A stretch of 64,000 bases of DNA from Eubacteriaceae bacterium (lineage in GTDB: Bacteria; Bacillota; Clostridia; Lachnospirales; Lachnospiraceae), in NCBI GenBank assembly GCA_902362455.1, contig CABIWJ010000004.1, forward strand, positions 154,133 to 218,132, read 5' to 3'. Positions 44,674 to 53,197 of this stretch are shown in pieces. The notes under the pieces are model-generated. The model searched no databases. It was given only the letters and a program-made list of their open reading frames with translations, and had not been told where the DNA came from. A program made the translations under genes and the position numbers. Within the stretch, counting starts at the first letter, position 1. Each line of letters opens with the position of its first letter.

Positions 44674-44675
44674 AC

Positions 44676-45518
44676 TTGAATAAGTATTTGGATAATTTAA
44701 AACAAAAATTTAATGAAGATAATAGCGATTTACCATTAATCAGATTCGAAAGTTTTGAGAAAATTCCATTTATTGAGCATGGTTTCACTACAAGATTAGG
44801 TGGTGTAAGTAAAGGGATTTTTTCAACACTAAATCTTTCATTTGCAAGAGGCGATGAAAAGGAAAAAGTTTTAGAAAATTACAGAATTGTTGCCAGAAAG
44901 ATAGGTTATGATATAGATGATTTTGTGGCTTCACACCAGACACATACTACCAATATAAGAATTGTCGGTACGGAAGATAAAGGTAAAGGTATCATAAGGG
45001 AACGCGATTATGAAGACGTTGACGGACTTATGACTAATGAACCGGGCATAGTGCTATTTACATACTATGCTGACTGTGTGCCGCTTTATTTTGTGGATAC
45101 GGTTAAGAAAGTAATTGCACTTTCACATTCAGGCTGGAAAGGAACTGTAAACAGAATGGGCAAAGTTACAGTTGATAAAATGGTGAGTGAATATGGCTGC
45201 GACAGAAAAGATATAATATGTGCAATAGGTCCATCTATCTGTCGTAAGTGTTATGAAGTAAGTGAAGATGTAGCGATAGAATTTAAGAAGAATTTTTCTG
45301 AAAAAGATGTGGAACAATTTCTTGATGATAAACATAACGGTAAATATCAGCTGGATTTGTGGAAAGTCAATGAACTGATTCTTAAAGAGGCAGGAATATC
45401 AGAAAATCATATCGAGAACAGGAGAATATGCACCTGTTGTAATAAAGATGTTTTGTTTTCACATCGTGGACTTAATGGACAAAGAGGAAATCTTGCTGCA
45501 TTTATGGTAATAAAATAA
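44676..45518 (+). CDS. PgeF/YlmD-family purine nucleoside phosphorylase-like protein
   Basis: A 280-residue DUF152 protein. Family blocks: EHGFTTRLGGVSKGIFSTLN, the zinc-binding His in SHQTHTTNIR, Cys/His in YYADCVPLYF and ALSHSGWKGTVNRMGK, and GPSICRKCYEVSEDV. Relatives are described as peptidoglycan editing factor PgeF and as purine nucleoside phosphorylase or 'laccase'; which applies here is open. TTG 44676 is supported by GGAGG nine bases upstream, two bases after the yraN stop. Confidence 0.9.
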   Translation: MNKYLDNLKQKFNEDNSDLPLIRFESFEKIPFIEHGFTTRLGGVSKGIFSTLNLSFARGDEKEKVLENYRIVARKIGYDIDDFVASHQTHTTNIRIVGTEDKGKGIIRERDYEDVDGLMTNEPGIVLFTYYADCVPLYFVDTVKKVIALSHSGWKGTVNRMGKVTVDKMVSEYGCDRKDIICAIGPSICRKCYEVSEDVAIEFKKNFSEKDVEQFLDDKHNGKYQLDLWKVNELILKEAGISENHIENRRICTCCNKDVLFSHRGLNGQRGNLAAFMVIK

Positions 45519-45590
45519 TAGAACTTTACAAATATTTAGATTACTGATAAACTAAAAGAGTATGCATTTAGAAAGCAGGAAGATTTATTA

Positions 45591-46967
45591 ATGAAAAAAA
45601 ATGAGCATATTATAAAAGAAATTAAGGAAGGTTCGATAGCCGAAGAGTTCGATTTAGAGCCAGGAGATGTCATTTTAAAGATTAATGATAATGACATTGA
45701 AGATATATTTGATTATCAGTATTTTGTTGAGGATGAATATATCGAGGTTTTAGTAAGAAAAACTGATGGTGAGGAATGGCTCTTAGAGATAGATAAGGAT
45801 CCTGATGAAGATTTAGGTATAGTGTTTGAGAATGGTCTTATGGACAATTACAGAAGTTGTCAGAATAAGTGTATGTTCTGTTTTATCGACCAGATGCCTA
45901 AAGGCATGAGAGAAACATTATATTTTAAAGATGATGATTCGAGACTATCATTTCTACAGGGTAATTATGTTACACTCACTAATATGAGTATGAAAGACAT
46001 TGATAGAATTATCAGATATCATTTAGGACCTATAAACATTTCTGTTCATACAACTAATAAAGAGTTGAGATGTAAAATGCTTAATAATCGTTTTGCAGGA
46101 GATGCTTTAGATAAAATCAGAATTTTATATGAAGCAGGAATTGAAATGAATGGACAGGTTGTTCTGTGCAAAGGTGTTAATGATAAAGATGAACTTAAGA
46201 GAACAATTGAAGATATAGGAAGTTATCTTCCTATAATGAGAAGTGCATCAGTTGTTCCGGCAGGACTTACAAAATACAGAGATGGTTTATATCCGTTAGA
46301 AAGTTTTAATAAAGAAGATGCCTGTGAAGTTATTGATTTAATAGAGAGTTATCAGAAAATATTCTATGATAAATATGGACTCCATTTTATTCAGGCAAGT
46401 GATGAATGGTATATATTAGCTGAAAGAGATTTTCCAGAAGAAGAAAGGTATGATGGATATATACAGCTTGAAAATGGTGTTGGAATGATGAGGCTTCTGT
46501 GGAATGAATTTATGGAGTATTACGAAAGTCTTGAACCTGTTGAAATTGAGAAAGAATTAGTGGTCTCTTTAGCAACAGGAGTTTTGGCCTATGATATGAT
46601 TAACAAGATGGCAAAATTAATCGAGAAAAAGATTAAAAATGTCAAAGTGAATTGTTATAAGATAATAAACAATTTTTTTGGAGAAAAGATTACAGTATCA
46701 GGTCTGATTACGGGAACGGATTTAATTGACCAGCTTAAGGATAAAGAACTTGGCGACAGGTTACTGCTTCCTAATAACATATTAAGAAGTGGTGAAGATG
46801 TATTTCTAGATGACTACAAATTACAAGAAGTCAGTGATAGATTAGGTGTTCCGATAGTTATAACGAAATCTGATGGAGAGGGTTTTGTTAATGCCATTTT
46901 AAATGGTGATGGCCAGAATAAAGATAATGGTAATTTTGTATATATTAAAGCATATGATAACGATTAA
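45591..46967 (+). CDS. DUF512 radical-SAM/PDZ protein
   Basis: A 458-residue protein. Residues 1-75 form a PDZ-like domain (IAEEFDLEPGDVILKINDND). A Cys cluster CQNKCMFCFIDQ (about 90) has the CxxxCxxC spacing of radical-SAM enzymes and leads a TIM-barrel part (FKDDDSRLSFLQGNYVTLTN, INISVHTTNKELR). The DUF512 domain follows (about 275-455). Proteins with this architecture often sit next to der, as here, and their reaction is not known. Confidence 0.9.
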   Translation: MKKNEHIIKEIKEGSIAEEFDLEPGDVILKINDNDIEDIFDYQYFVEDEYIEVLVRKTDGEEWLLEIDKDPDEDLGIVFENGLMDNYRSCQNKCMFCFIDQMPKGMRETLYFKDDDSRLSFLQGNYVTLTNMSMKDIDRIIRYHLGPINISVHTTNKELRCKMLNNRFAGDALDKIRILYEAGIEMNGQVVLCKGVNDKDELKRTIEDIGSYLPIMRSASVVPAGLTKYRDGLYPLESFNKEDACEVIDLIESYQKIFYDKYGLHFIQASDEWYILAERDFPEEERYDGYIQLENGVGMMRLLWNEFMEYYESLEPVEIEKELVVSLATGVLAYDMINKMAKLIEKKIKNVKVNCYKIINNFFGEKITVSGLITGTDLIDQLKDKELGDRLLLPNNILRSGEDVFLDDYKLQEVSDRLGVPIVITKSDGEGFVNAILNGDGQNKDNGNFVYIKAYDND

Positions 46968-46993
46968 GACTTATAGAAAAGGAGAATATATAG

Positions 46994-48322
46994 ATGAGTA
47001 AACAAGTAGTAGCAATCGTAGGCAGACCAAATGTCGGTAAGTCCACATTGTTCAATGCATTAGCAGGTGAAATGATATCGATTGTTAAAGATACACCTGG
47101 TGTTACAAGAGATAGAATCTATGCGGACGTAACTTGGTTAGATAAAACATTTACGCTTATTGATACTGGTGGAATTGAACCAGACTCTAATGATGTAATA
47201 CTTTCACAGATGAGAGAACAGGCTGAAATTGCGATAAATACAGCAGATGTTATTGTATTTATTACAGATGTAAGGCAGGGACTTGTAGATTCTGATGCTA
47301 AAGTAGCTGATATGTTAAGAAGAAGCAAGAAGCCTGTAGTACTTGTTGTCAATAAAGTAGATAGTTTTGAAAAATTTATGCCTGATGTGTATGAATTCTA
47401 TAATCTTGGAATCGGTGATCCAATTCCGGTTTCGGCAGCCTCAAGACTTGGAATCGGCGATATGTTAGAAGAAGTGTGTAAGCATTTTAATGATGATGAC
47501 ACTGAGGATGAGGAAGATGACAGACCTAGAGTGGCAATAGTTGGTAAGCCAAATGTTGGTAAATCTTCTATTATTAATAAATTACTTGGTGAAGACAGAG
47601 TTATTGTCTCTAATATCGCAGGAACTACAAGAGATGCAGTAGACACAGAGATTAAGAGAAATGGAAAAGAATATGTATTTATTGACACTGCGGGACTTAG
47701 AAGAAAATCTAAAATCAAAGAGGAATTAGAAAGATACAGTATTATACGAACTGTTACCGCTGTAGACAGAGCTGATGTGGTCGTAGTAGTAATTGATGCA
47801 ACTGAGGGGGTAACCGAACAGGATGCAAAGATTGCGGGAATTGCACATGAGCGTGGTAAGGGGGTAATAATTGCGGTTAATAAATGGGACGCAATTGAGA
47901 AAAATGACAAAACAATATATGAACATACAAATAAGATAAGAGAAGTCCTTGCATATATGCCTTATGCAGAAATGATATTTATCTCGGCGCAGACAGGGCA
48001 GAGACTTAATAAATTATTTGATTTGATTGATATGGTTATTCAGAACCAGAATTTAAGAATTGCCACAGGCGTACTTAATGAGATTATGGCAGAGGCAGTT
48101 GCATTACAGCAGCCACCATCTGATAAAGGTAAGAGATTAAAACTCTACTATATGACACAGGTTGCGGTTAAACCGCCGACATTTGTTATCTTTGTTAATG
48201 ATAAAGAACTTATGCATTTCTCATATACAAGATATATTGAGAATAAAGTGCGTGAGGCATTTGGATTTAAGGGAACAGCCTTAAAATTTATTATAAGAGA
48301 ACGTAAAGATAAAGAGGATTAA
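46994..48322 (+). CDS. der: Ribosome biogenesis GTPase Der (EngA)
   Basis: A 442-residue protein with two tandem GTPase domains: GRPNVGKSTLFN (about 9) with DTGGIEP and NKVDS, and GKPNVGKSSIIN (about 182) with DTAGLRRKSK and NKWDA, followed by the C-terminal KH-like domain. Standard Der for 50S maturation. The ATG follows AAAGGAG, 26 bases after the DUF512 gene. Confidence 0.98.
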   Translation: MSKQVVAIVGRPNVGKSTLFNALAGEMISIVKDTPGVTRDRIYADVTWLDKTFTLIDTGGIEPDSNDVILSQMREQAEIAINTADVIVFITDVRQGLVDSDAKVADMLRRSKKPVVLVVNKVDSFEKFMPDVYEFYNLGIGDPIPVSAASRLGIGDMLEEVCKHFNDDDTEDEEDDRPRVAIVGKPNVGKSSIINKLLGEDRVIVSNIAGTTRDAVDTEIKRNGKEYVFIDTAGLRRKSKIKEELERYSIIRTVTAVDRADVVVVVIDATEGVTEQDAKIAGIAHERGKGVIIAVNKWDAIEKNDKTIYEHTNKIREVLAYMPYAEMIFISAQTGQRLNKLFDLIDMVIQNQNLRIATGVLNEIMAEAVALQQPPSDKGKRLKLYYMTQVAVKPPTFVIFVNDKELMHFSYTRYIENKVREAFGFKGTALKFIIRERKDKED

Positions 48323-48324
48323 TT

Positions 48325-48987
48325 ATGGAACGTATTATTTGTATTGTAATAGGATATATATTTGGATTATTCCAGACAGGATATATTTATGGTAAGTTAA
48401 ATCATGTTGACATAAGAGATTATGGAAGTGGCAATGCAGGAACAACTAATGCAATGCGTGTGCTTGGTAAAAAAGCTGGAATAATTACATATTTAGGCGA
48501 TTGTTTAAAAGCCGTTGCAGCAAGCTTAGTTATATATTTCCTGTTTAAGTCACAGCCTTCTGATTATCTGTTTATGTTAAAGATTTATGGTGGACTTGGT
48601 GTTGTACTAGGACATAATTTTCCGTTCTATATGGGATTTAAAGGTGGAAAAGGAATTGCAGCATCATCAGGTGTTATACTTGGTTTAGGAGATATGAAGC
48701 TTACACTTATTGCATTATTTACATTTGTTATTGTAACTGTTCTTACTAAATATGTATCAGTAGGTTCGCTTACGATGATGGCAGGTTTCTTTGTTGAATT
48801 TATTGTTTTCAACGAACTTAAGATTATTGGTTTCAAAAATAATATGCATTTTATGGGAAATGAAAGAATAGAAGTATATATACTTGTATTTGTAATATCA
48901 GCATTGGCATTTATTAAACACAGAGCTAATATCCAGAGATTGATTGCTGGTAATGAAAGAAAGATTGGACAGAAGAAAGATTTGTAA
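48325..48987 (+). CDS. plsY: Acyl-phosphate glycerol-3-phosphate acyltransferase
   Basis: A 220-residue membrane enzyme (about six hydrophobic segments) that starts phospholipid synthesis. Motifs: IRDYGSGNAGTTNAMRVLGK, GHNFPFYMGFKGGKG and the C-terminal IKHRANIQRL. ATG is two bases after the der stop. Its product feeds the CdsA branch, and gpsA downstream supplies glycerol-3-phosphate, so plsY-gpsA form a functional pair. Confidence 0.96.
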   Translation: MERIICIVIGYIFGLFQTGYIYGKLNHVDIRDYGSGNAGTTNAMRVLGKKAGIITYLGDCLKAVAASLVIYFLFKSQPSDYLFMLKIYGGLGVVLGHNFPFYMGFKGGKGIAASSGVILGLGDMKLTLIALFTFVIVTVLTKYVSVGSLTMMAGFFVEFIVFNELKIIGFKNNMHFMGNERIEVYILVFVISALAFIKHRANIQRLIAGNERKIGQKKDL

Positions 48988-49038
48988 TAAATAAATGAAA
49001 AATTTGTAATAAATAAATGAAAAATTTGTAATAAATTA
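48980..49038 (+). repeat. 22-base tandem repeat at the plsY stop codon
   Basis: ATTTGTAATAAATAAATGAAAA occurs at 48980-49001 and 49002-49023, with a partial third copy (ATTTGTAATAAATTA) to 49038. The first copy includes the plsY stop, so the duplication lies in the 3' untranslated region. Confidence 0.75.
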
Positions 49039-49116
49039 TTCTGACATAAATTGGCAATATCTGTAATAACAGAAATATGCGTGCATCATATAATGGCACA
49101 GAAATGAGGTAAAATT

Positions 49117-50124
49117 ATGGCAAAAGTATCTGTATTAGGAGCAGGTGGCTGGGGTATCGGCATCGCCGTATTACTTAATAACAATGGTCATCAGGTTACT
49201 ATCTGGTCAGCAGTTGACAGAGAAGTAGAAATGTTAAAAGAGAAAAGAGAGAATACAATAAGTCTCCCTGGTATTGTAATAGATGAGAATATCAAGATTA
49301 CAAATAATTTGAACGAAGCTATAGATGATGAAGATATAATTGTTATGGCAGTTGCTTCATCATTTGTAAGAAGTACATCAGCAAAATTAAAAGGCTTAAT
49401 TAAAGATGGACAGATTATTGTAAATGTCGCAAAGGGTATTGAAGAAGAGACTCTTATGACACTTACTGATATAATTAAACAGGAAGTGCCTAATGCAGAT
49501 GTAGCGGTTCTGTCCGGACCGAGCCATGCTGAAGAAGTAGGAAGAGGCATACCTACAACCTGCGTTGTCGGTGCAGATACAAAGAAAACGGCAGAGCTTC
49601 TTCAGAATGTGTTCTCCTCACCAGTATTCAGAGTATATACAAGTCCTGATGTATTAGGAATTGAATTAGGCGGTGCTTTAAAGAATGTTATAGCTTTGGC
49701 AGCAGGAATTGTTGACGGCTTAGGATATGGAGATAATACACAGGCAGCACTTTTAACAAGAGGTATCGCTGAAATCGCACGACTTGGCGTGGCAATGGGA
49801 GCAAAACCACTTACACTTTATGGCCTGTCAGGAATTGGTGACCTTATTGTTACCTGCGGAAGTATGCACAGCAGAAACAGAAGAGCCGGAATACTTATCG
49901 GACAGGGATATTCAATGTCAGAGGCAATCAAAGAAGTCAATATGGTTGTCGAAGGCGTATATGCCGCTAAATCAGCTAAAAAATTAGCTGCGAAATATAA
50001 TGTTAAGATGCCTATAATAGATACTGTAAATATGGTTTTATTCGAAGGAAAAAATGCAAGAGATGCAGTTAATGAGTTAATGGTGAGAGATAAAACGAAT
50101 GAAAATGTAGATTTAGATTGGTAA
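49117..50124 (+). CDS. gpsA: Glycerol-3-phosphate dehydrogenase [NAD(P)+]
   Basis: A 335-residue enzyme reducing DHAP to sn-glycerol-3-phosphate. NAD loop VSVLGAGGWGIGIAVLL; VLSGPSHAEEVGRGIPTTC; catalytic Lys in ELGGALKNVIALAAGI; GLSGIGDLIVTC. The full length is normal. The ATG follows GAGG. It lies downstream of plsY, the enzyme that uses its product. Confidence 0.97.
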   Translation: MAKVSVLGAGGWGIGIAVLLNNNGHQVTIWSAVDREVEMLKEKRENTISLPGIVIDENIKITNNLNEAIDDEDIIVMAVASSFVRSTSAKLKGLIKDGQIIVNVAKGIEEETLMTLTDIIKQEVPNADVAVLSGPSHAEEVGRGIPTTCVVGADTKKTAELLQNVFSSPVFRVYTSPDVLGIELGGALKNVIALAAGIVDGLGYGDNTQAALLTRGIAEIARLGVAMGAKPLTLYGLSGIGDLIVTCGSMHSRNRRAGILIGQGYSMSEAIKEVNMVVEGVYAAKSAKKLAAKYNVKMPIIDTVNMVLFEGKNARDAVNELMVRDKTNENVDLDW

Positions 50125-50145
50125 ACTACAGGAATTGGAGGGTGT

Positions 50146-52629
50146 ATGGCTGTTGTAAAGAGATACAATCCAAATAAATTTTATTTTTCAGACCGGCTTA
50201 CAGAGAAACTAGAGTCGATTTGCGAAAGCAATCTTACAGTTGTAGAAGCACCAACAGGTTTTGGTAAAACTACTTCTGTCAGAAATTTTCTAAATAATGT
50301 AGATGAACCTGTGTTATGGATGACTATCGAAAATGATGACAGGGAATATTTCTTTGAGGAAATATGTAATCATATACATAATATTGACAGTGTTATAGCA
50401 GGAAAGTTAAGGGCTGTTGGTTGTCCGGAAGACTTAGAGATGTCTAATAAAATAGCAGGTATATTATCTGAACTTGATTTACCAGAGAAATATATAGTTG
50501 TATTTGATAATTTTCAGTATATTTCTAATACGATAATAGGAAAAACGATTATTAAATTATTAGATGTGTTTGAGGATTCGGTAAGGTTTGTCGTACTTAC
50601 ACAGACTGTTAAATCAACATCGATGATTGACCTGATTTTCAATAACAGAATTAATTATATCGGTAAGAGTGATTTAGAATTCAACCACGAAGAAATTAAA
50701 ATGTATTTCAGGGAATGTGGAATTAAATTAGATGACAATGAAGTGGATTATCTGTTCAAGTATACAGAAGGTTGGATTAGTGCAATCTATCTGCAAATGT
50801 TACATTATCTGTCTAATAATGAATTTGAACCGGATGCAGGAATAGATAAGCTTGTATGTAAGGCAATCTGGGATAAGATATCTATAGAAGAACAGGACTT
50901 TCTGATTTTAATATCAATTTATGACAGTTTTTCGCTTAAACAGGCATTATTTATCGGTGGAGATGAATTAACTGCTGACGAAATCAAGAAATTATTAAAA
51001 TCTAATTCGTTTATAAGGTATGATTCCAGGGATAGAAAATATTTCACACATTCAATTTTAAGATATTATCTTAAGTCAGAATTTGATAAATTAGATATAA
51101 TAGTTAAGAAACGTGTTTATGAGAAAGCTGCAAAATGGTATGAAGAGAATGAGAATTACTATCAGGCTCTTGAATATTATTATAAGATAAGAAAATATGA
51201 TGATATTTATTATATGAGCATTTCATTAGAGGATATTGTTCCACACCTTACTAAAGATAATAAGAATATGTTTCTACAGATAGTATCAGGTGTGTCATTA
51301 GAGACTAAGGAACAGAATCTAAGAAGAAGTATTATTTTTTCATTTGCATTATTTATATACAATGAGAAAGATTTCTTTAATAAAGAATGTGAAATAATTA
51401 CTGAGATGATAGATAATTCTAAGTATTTAAGACAACGTGAGAAAGACATTTTACATGGCGAAGTTATGTTCATTAATTCTTTTGGTAAATATAATGACCT
51501 TAATAAAATGTATGATATGTATGTGAAAGCATATGAATATATGCAGTCACCATCGTCAATATATTCAGATAAGATAAGTATCATTTTCAAGAACCCATCG
51601 GTGCTTGGCTGTTTTCATAGTAAGAGTGGCGAAGCAGTAAAAGAGTTAGAGAATTTTGAAAAAACAATGATTTATTATTACAAACTTACGGCGGGTAACA
51701 GCAAAGGTTTAGAGGCAGTAATGAGAGCAGAAATATTGTTCAATCAGGGCAATTTTCAAGATGCTGAACTGTTATGCCAGAAGGCATTATATATGGCAGA
51801 GACAAGAGGGCAGGTTAGTGTATACATATGTACGATGTTTCTGATGGTAAGGATATCAGGTTTTCAGGGTGACTATGATAATATTAAATATAATTTCCAG
51901 AGTATCAGAAAGAAGATTGAGAATACCGGAGAAAATGATAAATCATCTATGGCTGATTTGTGTGAGGGATATATGTATATGCTTATCGGAAAGCCAAGTT
52001 CAATACCTAACTGGCTGAAGGATGAGAAGAGTATAGAAGTAAGATGTCCGATTTTACCCCTTGTAATGGCAAATATTATCTATGCAAGATACTTGATTTC
52101 TAATAATGAATATTCTAAATTCTTAGGAATAAGCGGACAGATGTTAGGTTCTACAAAGGTATATAATAATATACTCTTTGAAATCTATTTATACATATTT
52201 ATTGCACATGCTAATTATAAATTAGGTAATAAAGTTAAGGCAATCAAGTTCTTAAATGAAGCAGTAGATATAGCTAAGAATGATAAGTTTATTATTCCTT
52301 TTGTGGAGAATTATTCTTTGATAGAAGATATATATGAAGCCGATGCAAAACATCAGGACAGAATAGATTTTATGAATGATGTAATCGCATGTTACCGTAA
52401 ATATGACAGAAAGTTCAAAAGTGTCCAGAATTCATACAGAGAAGATATGGACTATGGACTTACTAACAGAGAACTTCAGATTGCCAGACTTGCAGCTGAC
52501 AGGTTATCTAATAAGGAGATTGCTGACCAGCTTTATATCGCAGTTGGTACTGTGAAGAGTAATCTTAAGACTATTTTCAGTAAATTGCAGATTAAATCAA
52601 GGTCAGAGCTTAAGAATTTCTTTGATTAG
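50146..52629 (+). CDS. MalT-like LuxR-family ATP-dependent regulator
   Basis: An 827-residue LAL/MalT-type regulator. P-loop TVVEAPTGFGKTTSV (about 31-45) and a Walker-B-like IVVFDNFQYI (about 114) form a STAND ATPase domain. A long helical TPR-like region (about 330-740) probably senses a ligand. The C-terminal LuxR HTH is clear (LTNRELQIARLAADRLSNKE, then GTVKSNLKTIFSKLQI). The ATG follows GGAGGG, 21 bases after gpsA. Its targets are unknown; no sugar-use genes lie nearby. Confidence 0.9.
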   Translation: MAVVKRYNPNKFYFSDRLTEKLESICESNLTVVEAPTGFGKTTSVRNFLNNVDEPVLWMTIENDDREYFFEEICNHIHNIDSVIAGKLRAVGCPEDLEMSNKIAGILSELDLPEKYIVVFDNFQYISNTIIGKTIIKLLDVFEDSVRFVVLTQTVKSTSMIDLIFNNRINYIGKSDLEFNHEEIKMYFRECGIKLDDNEVDYLFKYTEGWISAIYLQMLHYLSNNEFEPDAGIDKLVCKAIWDKISIEEQDFLILISIYDSFSLKQALFIGGDELTADEIKKLLKSNSFIRYDSRDRKYFTHSILRYYLKSEFDKLDIIVKKRVYEKAAKWYEENENYYQALEYYYKIRKYDDIYYMSISLEDIVPHLTKDNKNMFLQIVSGVSLETKEQNLRRSIIFSFALFIYNEKDFFNKECEIITEMIDNSKYLRQREKDILHGEVMFINSFGKYNDLNKMYDMYVKAYEYMQSPSSIYSDKISIIFKNPSVLGCFHSKSGEAVKELENFEKTMIYYYKLTAGNSKGLEAVMRAEILFNQGNFQDAELLCQKALYMAETRGQVSVYICTMFLMVRISGFQGDYDNIKYNFQSIRKKIENTGENDKSSMADLCEGYMYMLIGKPSSIPNWLKDEKSIEVRCPILPLVMANIIYARYLISNNEYSKFLGISGQMLGSTKVYNNILFEIYLYIFIAHANYKLGNKVKAIKFLNEAVDIAKNDKFIIPFVENYSLIEDIYEADAKHQDRIDFMNDVIACYRKYDRKFKSVQNSYREDMDYGLTNRELQIARLAADRLSNKEIADQLYIAVGTVKSNLKTIFSKLQIKSRSELKNFFD

Positions 52630-52726
52630 TTTTGTGCTTTTTTCGCTAAAAATACCTCTAAAAGTGGGTGGATATTATTGAAAAAATATTTTATTATTAT
52701 AATATAAAATTATAGGAGGGATTTTT

Positions 52727-52999
52727 ATGGCTAAGATTAGAGATGTTGAAGCAAAGTATGGATATCGTCTGTTAATTGAACTGGATAGCGGAAATGTTAT
52801 ATATCTCAATTTGGCAGATAAGGTCGAAACTGTCAGATTTTATGATTTAAAAGATGTGAAATTATTTGACGAAGTTGAAACTGATGGCTATTCAATATAT
52901 TGGGATTACAAAAGAATAGTAATAAGTTTATCAGAGATTTTTGAGATTACTAGTGTTAGGCATAAAGAAGAGATGGAAAATAAGCAAAATGCCATATGA
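52727..52999 (+). CDS. DUF2442 family protein
   Basis: A 90-residue protein: VEAKYGYRLLIELDSGNVI, then YDLKDVKLFDEVETDGYSIY and WDYKRIVISLSEIF, the DUF2442 pattern. Members are often beside toxin-antitoxin-like partners, but none is present here. The ATG follows AGGAGGG. A TATAAT at 52698-52703 lies upstream without a clear -35. Confidence 0.75.
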   Translation: MAKIRDVEAKYGYRLLIELDSGNVIYLNLADKVETVRFYDLKDVKLFDEVETDGYSIYWDYKRIVISLSEIFEITSVRHKEEMENKQNAI

Positions 53000-53034
53000 T
53001 ATATTGGCATATATAGTATAACAGAATATATATG

Positions 53035-53070
53035 AAGGTGTCACCAATAGGTGGCACCTTTGTTGTATTT
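53035..53070 (+). terminator. Terminator after the DUF2442 gene
   Basis: AAGGTGTCACC (53035-53045) pairs with GGTGGCACCTT (53050-53060), one G-U pair, loop AATA, then TTGTTGTATTT. Confidence 0.8.
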
Positions 53071-53130
53071 AGGAAAAAATAAAAAAATAACAAAAAAGCT
53101 CATATTATAGTAGGAAAATTTATTAATACG

Positions 53131-53163
53131 TGTTAGAATAGGAGATAGTTATTAATTTAACAA
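53131..53163 (+). promoter_or_regulatory. Hydrogenase promoter with Rex-like operator
   Basis: TGT-TAGAAT (extended -10, hexamer 53134-53139) is followed by TAGTTATTAATTTAACAA (53146-53163). This matches 12 of 14 defined positions of the clostridial Rex site (TTGTTAANNNNTTAACAA) and lies at the expected start. The -35 is weak. An outer dyad AAAGCTCATA (53095-53104) / TATGAGCTTT (53166-53175) flanks it. Confidence 0.5.
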
Positions 53164-53197
53164 ACTATGAGCTTTGATATTAGAAAGGAGTTCTAAT

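Noticed and set aside
50146..52999. DUF2442 gene as part of a toxin-antitoxin pair
   Set aside because: No DUF4160 or other small partner is adjacent; the neighbours are a LuxR regulator and a hydrogenase.
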